From Lysobacter antibioticus HS124 (GTDB lineage: Bacteria; Pseudomonadota; Gammaproteobacteria; Xanthomonadales; Xanthomonadaceae), in NCBI RefSeq assembly GCF_000336385.2, contig NZ_HG424587.1:1-48822 (forward strand): a DNA stretch of 48,822 nt, written 5' to 3'. Position numbers and translations under genes: made by a program. Under the pieces are notes generated by a model. That model had not been told where the DNA came from and did no database searches. It saw nothing but the letters and a program-made list of their open reading frames with translations. This document shows positions 38,910 to 48,178 of the stretch, piece after piece (position 1 is the stretch's first letter; every line of letters starts with the position of its first letter).

Positions 38910-39677
38910 GTGCCGGTGCAAGACTTGACCTCCCCGGTGCCGGACCCCGGGACTGCCGTCGTCCCGCCGCGGCCGCGCCGGTTGCGGCGTTGGCTGCGCT
39001 GGTTGATGGCGCTGCCGTTCTTGTTCGCGCTGGCCTCGATCCTGCAGGTCGCGACCCTGCGCTTCGTCGACCCGCCGCTGTCGGCGTTCATGCTGATCCG
39101 CCAGTTCGAAGCCTGGGGCGAGGGCGATCTCGGTTTCCGCATCGCCTACGACTGGCGCGACCTGGACGAAATCTCGCCGAACCTGCCGGTGGCCCTGGTC
39201 GCGGCGGAGGACCAGAACTTCGCCGAGCATTTCGGCTTCGACCTCAAGGCGATCGAGAAAGCGCGCAAGAACAACGCCCGCGGCCGCAAGGTCCGCGGCG
39301 GCAGCACGATCAGCCAGCAGACCGCCAAGAACCTGTTCCTGTGGAGCGGCCGCAGCTGGGTGCGCAAGGGCATCGAGGCCTGGTACACCCTGCTGATCGA
39401 GACCCTGTGGCCCAAGCGCCGGATCATCGAGGTCTACGCCAACATCGCCGAGTTCGGCGACGGCGTATACGGCGCCCAGGCGGCGGCGCGCACCTATTAC
39501 CGCAAGGACGCGGCGCGGCTGGCGCCGGCCGAGGCCGCGCGCATGGCCGCGGTGCTGCCCAACCCCAAGCGCTACAGCATCTCCCGGCCGGGGCCCTATG
39601 TGCAGCGGCGGGCCGGCGCGATCCAGCGCCAGATGCGCTACATCGGCGGCGACGGCTACCTCAAGCGGATCGAATGA
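38910..39677 (+). CDS. mtgA: Monofunctional biosynthetic peptidoglycan transglycosylase
   Basis: MtgA polymerises lipid II into glycan strands. The 255-residue product has one N-terminal membrane helix (about 30-50, [20 protein letters not shown]) and a GT51 domain. The catalytic motif [14 protein letters not shown] with Glu100 and the second motif [16 protein letters not shown] (130-145) are intact, as is [20 protein letters not shown]. No transpeptidase domain follows, so it is the monofunctional type. It starts at GTG 38910. The next gene, a glycosyltransferase, starts 55 bp after its stop. Confidence 0.96.
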   Translation: MPVQDLTSPVPDPGTAVVPPRPRRLRRWLRWLMALPFLFALASILQVATLRFVDPPLSAFMLIRQFEAWGEGDLGFRIAYDWRDLDEISPNLPVALVAAEDQNFAEHFGFDLKAIEKARKNNARGRKVRGGSTISQQTAKNLFLWSGRSWVRKGIEAWYTLLIETLWPKRRIIEVYANIAEFGDGVYGAQAAARTYYRKDAARLAPAEAARMAAVLPNPKRYSISRPGPYVQRRAGAIQRQMRYIGGDGYLKRIE

Positions 39678-39732
39678 GGGCAGCCGTGCCGATCACGTTC
39701 CGCAACGCGACCGCGCGGCTACTATGCGCGGC

Positions 39733-40767
39733 ATGAATCGCGAACGCGTCACCGTCGTCCTGGCCGCCTTCGAGGAGGAGCAGAGCCTGCCGCTGCTGCA
39801 GCCGCGCATCGCCGCGGCGCTGGACGTCCTGGCCGCCGACGGCATCGACGGGCGCGTGCTCTACGTCGACGACGGCAGCCGCGACCGCACGTGGGCGCTC
39901 CTGCAGGAGTTCGCCGCACGCGATCCGCGCATCGCCCTGCTGCGCCTGTCGCGCAACTTCGGCAAGGAGGCGGCGCTGACCGCCGGCCTGGACCGGATCG
40001 ACGAGGGCGCGGCGCTGATCCTCGACGCCGACGGCCAGGACCCGCCGGAGCTCATCCCGCAGTTCGTGGCGCTGTGGCGTCGGGGCTACGACGACGTTTA
40101 CGGCACCCGCATGGAGCGCGAAGGCGAGGGCTGGCTCAAGCGCAGCACCGCGCATGCCTTCTACCGGGTGATCGGCCGGCTTTCGCGCACTCCGATTCCG
40201 GCCGATACCGGCGACTTCCGCCTGCTTTCGCCGCGCGCGCTGGATGCGCTGCGCCAGCTGCGCGAGCGGCACCGCTTCATGAAAGGCCTGTTCGGCTGGG
40301 TCGGCTACAACCGCATCGCCCTGCCTTACCACCGCGAGGCGCGGATGGCCGGAGCCAGCAAGTTCAATCTGTGGCGGCTGTGGAACCTGGCGCTGGAAGG
40401 CATCACCAGTTTCTCCACCGCGCCGCTGCGCCTGGCCACCTATCTCGGCCTGGCCACGGCCCTGGTCGCGTTCGCGTTCGGCGCCAAGGTGGTGCTGAAG
40501 GCGCTGTTGTTCGGCGACCCGGTGCAGGGCTGGCCGACGATGATGGCGGTGATCCTGTTCCTGGGCGGGGTGCAGCTGATCGCGCTCGGCCTGATCGGCG
40601 AGTACCTGGGCCGGCTGTACGAGGAATCCAAACAGCGGCCGCTGTACCTGATCGACACCTGGCAGCCCGCGCGAGGAGTATGCTCGGAACCGAAGCGGTT
40701 TCCCCAGCGTGCGGAAGGAGACGGCCATGCGCACGGTACGACAGTTGTTGGAGGCGAAAGCCCCTGA
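39733..40767 (+). CDS. GtrB/DPM1-like family 2 glycosyltransferase
   Basis: The 344-residue protein has a GT2 domain: VVLAAFEEEQSLPLLQPRIA, YVDDGSRDRTW (Asp46-Asp47), LSRNFGKEAALTAGL, and the D98-A-D100 metal site in ILDADGQDPPEL. Two C-terminal membrane helices follow (LATYLGLATALVAFAFGAKV and MMAVILFLGGVQLIALGLIG) before EYLGRLYEESKQRPLYLIDT. This is the polyprenyl-phosphate sugar transferase type that builds undecaprenyl-linked sugars for glycan or lipid A changes; the sugar is unknown. The last 25 residues extend past the family's usual end, and the gene overlaps the next by 41 bp. The start is ATG 39733 or possibly 39724. Confidence 0.9.
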   Translation: MNRERVTVVLAAFEEEQSLPLLQPRIAAALDVLAADGIDGRVLYVDDGSRDRTWALLQEFAARDPRIALLRLSRNFGKEAALTAGLDRIDEGAALILDADGQDPPELIPQFVALWRRGYDDVYGTRMEREGEGWLKRSTAHAFYRVIGRLSRTPIPADTGDFRLLSPRALDALRQLRERHRFMKGLFGWVGYNRIALPYHREARMAGASKFNLWRLWNLALEGITSFSTAPLRLATYLGLATALVAFAFGAKVVLKALLFGDPVQGWPTMMAVILFLGGVQLIALGLIGEYLGRLYEESKQRPLYLIDTWQPARGVCSEPKRFPQRAEGDGHAHGTTVVGGESP

Positions 40768-41155
40768 GATCCACGCCATCGGGCCCGACGCGCCGGTGAT
40801 CGACGCGATCCGGCTGATGGCCGAGAAACGCATCGGCGCGGTGCTGGTGATGGAGGGGCCGCGGCTGGCCGGCATCCTGTCCGAGCGCGACTACGCGCGC
40901 AAGATCGTGCTGCAGGGGCGCTCGTCGGCGGACACGCCGGTGCGCGCGATCATGACCGCCGAGGTGGTGGTGGTCGGGCTCGGCGACAGCGCCGACCACT
41001 GCATGCAGGTGGTGACCGAACGGCGCATCCGCCATCTGCCGGTGATCGATGCGGGCCGGGTGGTCGGGGTGGTGTCGATCGGCGACCTGGTCAAGGCGGT
41101 GATCGAAGACCAGCAGCTCGAACTCGACCAACTGCAGCGCTACATCGTCAGCTGA
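40727..41155 (+). CDS. CBS-domain protein
   Basis: The 142-residue protein consists of two CBS domains (about 8-65 and 75-135), with ILSERDYARKIVLQGRSSAD and HLPVIDAGRVVGVVSIGDLV as their ends. It is the stand-alone CBS-pair type often annotated as histidine kinase-linked or IMP-dehydrogenase-like; such pairs bind AMP, ATP or similar ligands. Start at ATG 40727 is set by GGAAGGAG (40712-40719) with 7-bp spacing. The gene begins 41 bp before the glycosyltransferase stop in another frame, so the two are translationally linked. Which process it senses is unknown. Confidence 0.92.
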   Translation: MRTVRQLLEAKAPEIHAIGPDAPVIDAIRLMAEKRIGAVLVMEGPRLAGILSERDYARKIVLQGRSSADTPVRAIMTAEVVVVGLGDSADHCMQVVTERRIRHLPVIDAGRVVGVVSIGDLVKAVIEDQQLELDQLQRYIVS

Positions 41156-41251
41156 GCGCGGCCGCGGCGGCGCCCCTTGCCGCAGAGCGCGCGCATTCGA
41201 CTATGCTGCGCGGCGGCGACGTTTCGTCGCATGCCCGAGTGAAGGATCACC

Positions 41252-41845
41252 ATGCGTTCCAGTCGTTTCGTTGTGCTGCGGTCGTCGTTGGCCGCCCTGG
41301 CCGTTACCCTGGCCGCGTGTTCGCCGTCGGCCTCGGAACCGGCCGCGGCCGCGGTCAAGCCTGCCGCGGCGCAGCCGGCTCCCGCCCCGCCGCCGGCGCG
41401 TCCGGCACAGGCCAGCGTCGCCGCCGACGGCCAGCGCGTCGACGTGGTCACGGCGATCCGCGCGTTCCCGATCGCGATCGCCGAGGTGTTCGACGGCCGC
41501 GCGCGCAAGATCGACCGGGTGACGATCCTGGGCCAGGAGGACAAGGGCGAACGCTTCGATCTGCTGCTGCGCATCGAGGGCGCCAGCGATCCCAAGGCCG
41601 AGGGCGGGCGTTGCCGCGACGGCCGCGAGGTGGTGTTGCGCACTCTGGCGTTCGACGCCAACGACAACCAGGTCAGCGGCAGTCACGACTTGGAGTCCTG
41701 CCTCAAGCGCACTCGCTTGGTCGCCGAGCGCCGCGAGGGCGACCGGGTCGAATACGACCTCGAACATACCTACGCCGAAGGCGATACCTGGCCGGTCTAT
41801 CTGGTCTACGACCTGCGCCATCCGGGCGCGGACATCACGATGTAA
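41252..41845 (+). CDS. Lipoprotein, paralogue A of a tandem pair
   Basis: The 197-residue product has a lipoprotein signal ending in LAAC (Cys23), followed by an Ala/Pro linker of about 35 residues and a conserved domain from about 62. Shared blocks with the next gene are RVTILGQEDKGERFDLLLRI, GGRCRDGREVVLRTLAFDA and VYLVYDLRHPGAD; the two Cys of GGRCRD and LESCLKR are conserved and may pair. It is not a family I recognise. GAAGGATCACC precedes the ATG and gives a usable ribosome binding site. Confidence 0.82.
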   Translation: MRSSRFVVLRSSLAALAVTLAACSPSASEPAAAAVKPAAAQPAPAPPPARPAQASVAADGQRVDVVTAIRAFPIAIAEVFDGRARKIDRVTILGQEDKGERFDLLLRIEGASDPKAEGGRCRDGREVVLRTLAFDANDNQVSGSHDLESCLKRTRLVAERREGDRVEYDLEHTYAEGDTWPVYLVYDLRHPGADITM

Positions 41846-41967
41846 CGCGGGCCCGGCTTGCGCGGCAGCGGCTCCGCCGGCGTCCGGCGCGGTCGCAGGG
41901 TGTCCGGTTTCGCGCGCCGGGCCGTGAGGCGACGGGGCTGCGGCCCAGGCTTTAGTGAAGGACCGCC

Positions 41968-42621
41968 ATGAATCGATGCTCTTTCCTTGCCGTGCGCATG
42001 CCGGTCGCGGCCTGCCTCGTCGCCGCCATGCTGGGATGCCAGCCGGCGGACGCACCACCGGAGACGAGCGGCCGCGCGCCCGCAGCGACGCCGCCGTCGC
42101 CGTCGCATCCGCGGCCGATGGCGCCACAGGACGCCGGCCCCAAGTCGCTGCCGGCGCGACGTGCGCAACAACGCCCGGCGCAGGTCGGCATCGCCGCCGA
42201 TGGTGGGAGTCTGCAGATCGCGACCGCGGTGCGCACGTTTGCGCTGCCGATCGATCAGATCTTCGCCGATCCGGTGCGGCGGATCGAACGCGTCGCGATC
42301 CTGGGCCAGGAAGACCGCGGCGAGCGTTTCGACCTGTTGCTGCGCGTCGAAGCCTCTAGCGATCCGGACGCCGAGCGCGGGCGCTGCCGCAAGGGCCGCG
42401 AGGTGACGCTGCAGAACCTGGCGTTCGACGCCCAAGGCGGCACGGTCGGCAACTCGGCGGTGATCGTGTCCTGCCTGAATCGGATTCGCCTGGCGGGCGA
42501 ACGGCGCCTGCGCGATGGGCGTACCGAGTACGCGCTCAGCCAGCGGTTGCCCGATGGCAGCCACATGGAAGCGAACTTGGTCTACGACCTGTCCCATCCG
42601 GGTGGAGACACCGAACTGTAG
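41968..42621 (+). CDS. Lipoprotein, paralogue B of a tandem pair
   Basis: The 217-residue product has a lipoprotein signal with MLGC (Cys24), a longer Pro-rich linker, and the same domain as paralogue A: RVAILGQEDRGERFDLLLRV, RGRCRKGREVTLQNLAFDA and ANLVYDLSHPGGD. The domain is roughly half identical by eye, so the duplication is old rather than recent. It is 122 bp after A in the same direction, ending 18 bp from the convergent AsmA-like gene. Function unknown; the conserved pair of Cys suggests the same fold. Confidence 0.82.
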   Translation: MNRCSFLAVRMPVAACLVAAMLGCQPADAPPETSGRAPAATPPSPSHPRPMAPQDAGPKSLPARRAQQRPAQVGIAADGGSLQIATAVRTFALPIDQIFADPVRRIERVAILGQEDRGERFDLLLRVEASSDPDAERGRCRKGREVTLQNLAFDAQGGTVGNSAVIVSCLNRIRLAGERRLRDGRTEYALSQRLPDGSHMEANLVYDLSHPGGDTEL

Positions 42622-42639
42622 CCGGCGCCGCGCACGCGT

Positions 42640-44610
42640 TCAGTTCGCCGCGTGTCCGGCGCAGCTTGCGTCCTTGCCCGGTCCCAGCTCCAGCGTCGCC
42701 AGCAATGCGGCCGGCGGTGCGATGCTGCCCAGGGCCAACGCCGCCGCGCCGCGCAGGCCCAGGCGCTTGTAATCGGGACGCGCGCGGGGATGCTTGAACG
42801 TACCGTCGATGTACAACGGCGTGCGCAGCGCCAGCAGGCTGCGGTCCTTGGGCCGGGCGCGAATGGTGAGATCGAGTTTTTCCTGGGCGAGGTCGATCGT
42901 GCCCTTGCCGACCAGCAAGGTATCGCTGGTGTCGAAGGCCAGCGCGCGCGCGCTCATCACCCCGTCGGCGACGGCGAAGTCGCCGAACGCGCAGCGGATC
43001 GGGATCTTGCGGTCGTGGGTGAGCTTGAACTTGAGGATCTCGGCCAGGTCGATGCCGGTGAATTCCATCAGCAGGTTGCTGATCCGGCCCGGGCCCATGC
43101 CGACCGCGACCTCGCCGTCGCTGCTGCCGAGCATGCGCGCGACTGAGTCGCCTCGGCCGCTGAGGGCCATGCGGCCGCCGACCTTGCCGACCGCGTCGCT
43201 GGCCAATCTGACGTTGGGCAGCAGCTTGGCCAGGGTCAGGCCGCGCGCGTCGATGTCGGCACGGGTGCGGATCGGCGCCTGGCGCGCGTCCATGACCACG
43301 GTCGAGCGGATCTCGCCGTCGGCGACGCCGAAGTTCAGCGGCGACAGCTTCAGCAGGCCGTTTTCGAGCAGCAAACGGGCCTGCATGTCGTCCAACGGCC
43401 AGCCCGGCGCATTGATGCGCCCGGCGCGCAGGCGTACGTCGGCGTCCATCGCGCGCAGTTTGTCGAGCCGGTAGGGCGTGTCCGGCAGCAGCTTGGCGCT
43501 GGCCTGCAGGCGTGCGTTCTCGGCCGCGAGCTCGGGATTGGTGCTTTCGCCGCGTCCGGCTTGCGGCGGCGCGCCGACGAAGCCGGCCAGATCGTCGAAG
43601 TCCAGCCGCTTGGAGACCAGGTCGGCGCGCAGGTACGGACGCGGCCCGCCGGTGGCGACGCTGGCGTCGCCGGACAGGTCGCTGTCGCCGACCCGGCCGC
43701 TGAAACGACGATAGCGCCAGGTCGTGCCTTCGCGGCTGAGGCGGCCGTCGAGCGCATAGGGCGGGGTGTCGGGAATCGCTAGCCCCAGCAGCGGATACAG
43801 ATCGGCCAGGTTCGTGCCGGCCAGGGCCAGTTGCAGCTCGAAGTCGCGCAGGTGGAACGGGTCGATCAGTTCGCCGCGCGCGTGAGCGCGGGTGGCGCCG
43901 GCGCTGGCGCGAACGTCGATGCGGTACGGGCGCTGCGCATGCCGCAGCTCCAGCGGCGATTCGGCGCGGCCGAGCAGCTTGAACGGATTGCCTTTCCAGC
44001 GTCCGCTGCCTTCGACCTGCACCGGCGGCGCGGCGTCGGCGCGTTGCGCGGCGCGGCTGGCGACATGCAGGTTCAGATCGGTCTTGCCGGCCGGGTCGAG
44101 GAATTCCATCCGCCCGTCGTCGATCCAGATCCGCCGGAACACCGGCAACTCGCCGTCGCCGTCGCGTTCGAACTTCCAATTGCCGCCATGCTCGGCGTCG
44201 CTCTGCAGGTTCAGCCGCGGCTGGCGCAGGCGGATTTCGGGAATGCGGACCTCGCCCTTGAACAAGGGCCACAGTTCGATCGCCAGTTCCAGGCGTTGCG
44301 CGCTGGCCATCAGCGGCCGCCGCGCCCACGGCGCATTGGCGAAGCTCAGTCCGTCGGCGCGGATCACCGGTACCCGGCCGAGATCGACGTCGAGAGGGCC
44401 GGCGATGTCGAGCCGGCGCCCGGTACGCGCTTCGACCTCGCGCTCGATCGGGCCTTTGAACCAGTTCCAGTCCCACAGCAGGATCAACGCCAGCACGGCC
44501 AGCGCGAGCAGGCCGACACCGACGCGGAGCGGGTGACGGCGCAAACGCGCGCGCCAGGACGGCGTCGCGGTGGCGGTGGAGGGCGGTATCGGCGGTTTGT
44601 CGTGGCTCAT
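42640..44610 (-). CDS. AsmA-family inner-membrane/periplasmic protein
   Basis: The 656-residue product has an N-terminal membrane helix (about 29-48, VGVGLLALAVLALILLWDWN) and then a long periplasmic region. AsmA family hallmarks are REVEARTGRRLDIAGPLDVD and LSFANAPWARRPLMASAQRL near the N-terminus, and the C-terminal block MALSGRGDSVARMLGSSDGE, LLMEFTGIDLAEILKF and TIRARPKDRSLLALRTPLYI. Such proteins are thought to move or organise phospholipids between membranes. Length is close to E. coli AsmA (617). Start ATG 44610 gives MSHDKPPIPPSTATATPSWR. The name asmA is not applied because several AsmA-like paralogues usually coexist. Confidence 0.92.
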   Translation of the reverse strand: MSHDKPPIPPSTATATPSWRARLRRHPLRVGVGLLALAVLALILLWDWNWFKGPIEREVEARTGRRLDIAGPLDVDLGRVPVIRADGLSFANAPWARRPLMASAQRLELAIELWPLFKGEVRIPEIRLRQPRLNLQSDAEHGGNWKFERDGDGELPVFRRIWIDDGRMEFLDPAGKTDLNLHVASRAAQRADAAPPVQVEGSGRWKGNPFKLLGRAESPLELRHAQRPYRIDVRASAGATRAHARGELIDPFHLRDFELQLALAGTNLADLYPLLGLAIPDTPPYALDGRLSREGTTWRYRRFSGRVGDSDLSGDASVATGGPRPYLRADLVSKRLDFDDLAGFVGAPPQAGRGESTNPELAAENARLQASAKLLPDTPYRLDKLRAMDADVRLRAGRINAPGWPLDDMQARLLLENGLLKLSPLNFGVADGEIRSTVVMDARQAPIRTRADIDARGLTLAKLLPNVRLASDAVGKVGGRMALSGRGDSVARMLGSSDGEVAVGMGPGRISNLLMEFTGIDLAEILKFKLTHDRKIPIRCAFGDFAVADGVMSARALAFDTSDTLLVGKGTIDLAQEKLDLTIRARPKDRSLLALRTPLYIDGTFKHPRARPDYKRLGLRGAAALALGSIAPPAALLATLELGPGKDASCAGHAAN

Positions 44611-44758
44611 CGCGGGCGGGCGCCGGCCGATCGTGGCGGAGGCGCGCGTCGGCGCGCTCCGTTCGGCCCGCGCGTGGGGACCAGTTCGACGATGGCCTCA
44701 CCATCGCCAGGCACCGGTAAAGCCGGGGTGAACGCGTCGTGGACGCGCTGTGCGGCGT

Positions 44759-45424
44759 TCAGGCCGGCGACGGCACCACTTGCGACAGCACCGCGATGTA
44801 GTGGCAGACGCTGCCGGCGATGACGAACAGATGCCAGATCGCATGCGAGTAGCGCAGCGACGGCCGGTGATAGAACACGGTGCCGAGGGTGTAGCACAGG
44901 CCGCCGGCGAGCAGCCAGCCCAGGGTCCACGGTTCCAGCGCCTGGATCAGCGGCTTGATCGCCACCAGCACCAGCCAGCCCATGGCGATGTAGATCAGGG
45001 TCGACAGCAGCTTGAAGCGGCCGGTGTAGAACAGCTTGAACACGATCCCGGCCAGGGCCAGGCCCCAGATCGCCGCGAACAGCCCCCAGCCCCAGGGACC
45101 GCGCAGGCCGATCAGGGTGAACGGCGTGTAGGTGCCGGCGATCAGCAGATAGATCGCGCAGTGGTCGAACACCTTGAGCCGGCCCTTGACGATCGGGTGC
45201 TGGATCGCGTGGTACAGGGTCGAGGCCAGATACAGCAGCAGCAAGCTGATCCCGAACACGATCGAGCTGCCGAGCTGCCAGGCATCGCCGTACAGCGCGG
45301 CCAGGGTGATCATCACCGAACCGCCGGCCAACGCGGCGGTGGCGCCGAGGCCGTGGGTCAGGGCGTTGGCGATTTCCTCGCGGATCGAGTGGTCGCCGTG
45401 TGCGGGGGCGTGGGCGGCGGTCAT
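44759..45424 (-). CDS. Hemolysin III family (PAQR-type) membrane protein
   Basis: The 221-residue protein has seven predicted membrane helices and the HlyIII/PAQR metal-site residues: SIREEIANALTHGLGATAAL near the start, TLYHAIQHPIVKGRLKVFDH in the middle, and SHAIWHLFVIAGSVCHYIAV at the end, with conserved His and Asp. In E. coli the homologue (TrhA) influences membrane properties; haemolysis has been reported only for some relatives. Start ATG 45424. A 12-bp palindrome and a TAGGAT -10 lie directly upstream. Confidence 0.93.
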   Translation of the reverse strand: MTAAHAPAHGDHSIREEIANALTHGLGATAALAGGSVMITLAALYGDAWQLGSSIVFGISLLLLYLASTLYHAIQHPIVKGRLKVFDHCAIYLLIAGTYTPFTLIGLRGPWGWGLFAAIWGLALAGIVFKLFYTGRFKLLSTLIYIAMGWLVLVAIKPLIQALEPWTLGWLLAGGLCYTLGTVFYHRPSLRYSHAIWHLFVIAGSVCHYIAVLSQVVPSPA

Positions 45425-45433
45425 GGTCCCAGC

Positions 45434-45461
45434 ATCCTAGCGCGGTCTGGAGCAAATGCTC
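45434..45461 (-). promoter_or_regulatory. Candidate promoter and 12-bp palindrome of the hemolysin III gene
   Basis: The palindrome GAGCAAATGCTC (45450-45461) is identical to the one at 11880-11891. On the minus strand it sits where a -35 would be, 10 bp before TAGGAT (45439-45434), a 5-of-6 -10 box. Binding there could block or recruit polymerase. Confidence 0.45.
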
Positions 45462-45592
45462 GGCCCCGGCGCGAACCGACCGACGGGGTAAGGCGACGCC
45501 GGTCCGGTTTCGCGATCCGGATCACGCCGGCGTTGCGGCACCCGTCGTCCGCGGAGTCCCGGGCGGGGCTCCGCGGACGGAAGCGTCGGCGT

Positions 45593-45832
45593 TCAGCCGG
45601 CCGGCACGGCGCCGTACTGCGACATCGACGGCATGCCGACGAACAGCAGGATGATGCCGACCACGTAAATGACCAAGGGAATCTTGTTGGCGGCGAAATT
45701 CATGATCGCGAACACCAGCGCCACGAACGGTATCAACAGCGAACCCAGTCCCCACCAGATGCTTTTGCGGAACGCGTTGACGACGATCCACAGACCGCCG
45801 ATCAGGCACAGCGCGATGCCCAGGTAATACAT
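45593..45832 (-). CDS. Small multi-helix membrane protein
   Basis: The 79-residue product has three hydrophobic segments: MYYLGIALCLIGGLWIVVNA, WWGLGSLLIPFVALVFAIMN and IPLVIYVVGIILLFVGM, then a short polar tail. The GGGAGGGGGTC before ATG 45832 is a strong ribosome binding site, which makes this a real gene despite its size. I do not recognise the family. It lies between the prfC group and the hemolysin III gene on the same strand, 117 bp from the former. Confidence 0.75.
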   Translation of the reverse strand: MYYLGIALCLIGGLWIVVNAFRKSIWWGLGSLLIPFVALVFAIMNFAANKIPLVIYVVGIILLFVGMPSMSQYGAVPAG

Positions 45833-45949
45833 GACCCCCTCCCGTATGGACGCCGGCCGGCTCGGCCGACCGGGTCGATGCTAGTCGATGCTGCCGCGCA
45901 GCATCGGGAGGGCGGGGGCAGCGAGCCTGTGGCGCGCAGACGCCGAGGC

Positions 45950-46438
45950 TCACTCGAGTTCGTTGAGGCGGCGGATCCTGCGCAGCCGGCGTTGGATCTT
46001 CTGCGGCTTGGGGAAACGGTATTCCTCCACTTCCACCAGCAAGCCGCAGCCCTCGCCGAAGGCTTCGCGCATCGCATAGAGGCGGCCGTTGCCTTCGAAG
46101 GCGAGCCAGCGCGCGCCGTCGCGAACCACCTTGATCTGCGAGACCGAGGGAATGATCTCGCTCAGCGCGGCCAGATCGAGCCGGCCGAGGGCCAGCAATT
46201 CCTCGCGCCGCGCGGCCAGCGCCTGGGCCCGCGCACGGGTGGCCTGCTGCGCCGACTCGCGGTCGATGCGGTGGATCGGCTGCAGTTCGCGCAGCGGCAC
46301 CAGCGCCTGCGCCTTGTCGCCGCGCAGGCGGTGGATGTCCATGATCACCTTGGCCATGTAGGCGTCCTTGTAGTCGAGCGCGGCGACTTCGCTGCGCTTG
46401 CTCAACAAGTACAACCACCATTGGCGCAGGCGCGACAT
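45950..46438 (-). CDS. Conserved hypothetical protein coupled to prfC
   Basis: ATG 46438-46436 overlaps the prfC stop by one base (TGATG), so translation is coupled and this start is secure. The 162-residue protein begins [20 protein letters not shown], possibly membrane associated, has a central helix rich in Ala/Arg (about 65-95, ESAQQATRARAQALAARREE), and ends with very basic IQRRLRRIRRLNELE. It contains RWLAFEGNGRLYAMREAFGE. I do not recognise a family. A role with the ribosome or translation is suggested only by the coupling. Confidence 0.72.
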   Translation of the reverse strand: MSRLRQWWLYLLSKRSEVAALDYKDAYMAKVIMDIHRLRGDKAQALVPLRELQPIHRIDRESAQQATRARAQALAARREELLALGRLDLAALSEIIPSVSQIKVVRDGARWLAFEGNGRLYAMREAFGEGCGLLVEVEEYRFPKPQKIQRRLRRIRRLNELE

Positions 46439-48042
46439 CAGTCGACGGCCACCGCGTGGGCGTGCTCGCGGGTGGCCAGGAACTCGACGCCGGGGGCGCG
46501 CTCCTGGGCCAGCTGCAGGTTGACCCGGGTCGGCGCCAGGTAGACCAGTTGGCCGGCGGCATCCAGGGCCAGATTCAGTGCGTTCTTGTCGCGGAACTCT
46601 TCCAGCTTCTTGGCGTCGTTGCAGCGGATCCAGCGCGCGGTCGCGACCGAGACCTGCTCGAAGCTGGCATCGACGCCGTACTCGTCCTTGAGCCGGTAAG
46701 CGACCACGTCGAACTGCAGCACGCCGACCGCGCCGAGGATCAGGTCGTTGCTCATCAGCGGGCGGAAGAACTGGGTGGCGCCTTCTTCCGACAACTGCGC
46801 CAGGCCCTTCTGCAACTGCTTGAGCTTGAGCGGATCGCGCAGGCGGGCGCGGCGGAACAGTTCCGGGGCGAAATTGGGGATGCCGGTGAAGGACAGGTTC
46901 TCGCCTTCGCTGAAGCTGTCGCCGATCGAGATCGTGCCGTGGTTGTGGATGCCGATCACGTCGCCGGGCCAGGCGCTCTCGGCGATCTCGCGGTCGCTGG
47001 CCATGAAGGTCAGCGCGTTGGCCAGCTTCACTTCCTTGCCGGTGCGCGGATGGAAGGCCTTCATGCCGGCGCTGAACTTGCCCGAGCAGATGCGCATGAA
47101 CGCGACCCGGTCGCGGTGCTGCGGGTCCATGTTGGCCTGGATCTTGAACACGAAGCCGGACAGCTTGTCTTCGCCCGGCTGCACGTCGCGGCTGGTGGTC
47201 TCGCGCGGCTTCGGCGCCGGCGCGTGCTCGACGAAGAAGTCCAGCAGCAGCTGCACGCCGAAGTTGTTGACCGCCGAGCCGAAGAACACGGGGGTCTGCT
47301 CGCCGGCGAGGTACTTGGCCTTGTCGAACGGGTGCGAGGCGCCTTCGACCAGTTCCAGCTCCTCGCGCAGTTCGGCCAGCATGCCGGCGCCGATCCGCGC
47401 TTCCAGCGCCGGGTCGTCGATCGAGGCGAAGATGGTCGAGTCCTGGCGGGTGAAGTTGCGGCCCTGTTCGTACAGATGCACTTCGCCGCTGATCAGATGG
47501 ACCACGCCCTTCAGGCGCTGGCCCATGCCGATCGGCCAGGTGATCGGCGCGCACTGGATGCCGAGCACCGACTCGACCTCGTCCAGCAGTTCGATCGGGT
47601 TCTTGCCTTCGCGGTCGAGCTTGTTGATGAAGCTCATGATCGGCGTGTCGCGCAGGCGGCACACCTCCATCAGCTTGATCGTGCGTTCCTCGACGCCCTT
47701 GGCCACGTCGATGACCATCAGCGCCGAGTCGACCGCGGTGAGCACGCGGTAGGTGTCCTCGCCGAAGTCGGCGTGGCCGGGGGTGTCGAGCAGGTTGACG
47801 ATGCGGCCCTCGTAGGGGAACTGCATCACCGAGGAGGTCACCGAGATGCCGCGCTCCTTTTCCAGCGCCATCCAGTCCGAGGTGGCGTGGCGCGCGGCCT
47901 TGCGGCCCTTGACCGAGCCGGCCATCTGGATCGCGCCGCCGAACAGCAGCAGCTTTTCGGTCAGGGTGGTCTTGCCGGCGTCGGGGTGCGAAATGATCGC
48001 GAAGGTGCGGCGGCGGAGGGCTTGCTGGGTGACTTCGGACAT
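46438..48042 (-). CDS. prfC: Peptide chain release factor 3
   Basis: RF3 is a GTPase that recycles class I release factors from the ribosome. The 534-residue product has normal length and intact GTPase motifs: G1 HPDAGKTT (19-26), G2-like region [10 protein letters not shown]3 DTPGHADF (86-93) and G4 NKLD. Domain signatures such as [20 protein letters not shown] and the C-terminal [20 protein letters not shown] match RF3. Start ATG 48042 gives [20 protein letters not shown]. It probably heads a two-gene unit with the hypothetical protein. Confidence 0.97.
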   Translation of the reverse strand: MSEVTQQALRRRTFAIISHPDAGKTTLTEKLLLFGGAIQMAGSVKGRKAARHATSDWMALEKERGISVTSSVMQFPYEGRIVNLLDTPGHADFGEDTYRVLTAVDSALMVIDVAKGVEERTIKLMEVCRLRDTPIMSFINKLDREGKNPIELLDEVESVLGIQCAPITWPIGMGQRLKGVVHLISGEVHLYEQGRNFTRQDSTIFASIDDPALEARIGAGMLAELREELELVEGASHPFDKAKYLAGEQTPVFFGSAVNNFGVQLLLDFFVEHAPAPKPRETTSRDVQPGEDKLSGFVFKIQANMDPQHRDRVAFMRICSGKFSAGMKAFHPRTGKEVKLANALTFMASDREIAESAWPGDVIGIHNHGTISIGDSFSEGENLSFTGIPNFAPELFRRARLRDPLKLKQLQKGLAQLSEEGATQFFRPLMSNDLILGAVGVLQFDVVAYRLKDEYGVDASFEQVSVATARWIRCNDAKKLEEFRDKNALNLALDAAGQLVYLAPTRVNLQLAQERAPGVEFLATREHAHAVAVD

Positions 48043-48178
48043 GAGGACGGCGCGCCCGGGGCGCGTCGGGAGTCGAGAGGAAGGCGGCGATTATACCCGG
48101 GGGCGGCACCCGCGCCGGCGGCAGGGCGGCGGACCGCCGGAGGCGGGCGGGACCCGGGGCGGGGGAGGCGGCGCCGGG

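Noticed and set aside
41252-42621. CRISPR-like or mobile-element origin of the tandem lipoproteins
   Set aside because: Only the coding domains are similar; no flanking repeats, transposase or direct repeats are visible.
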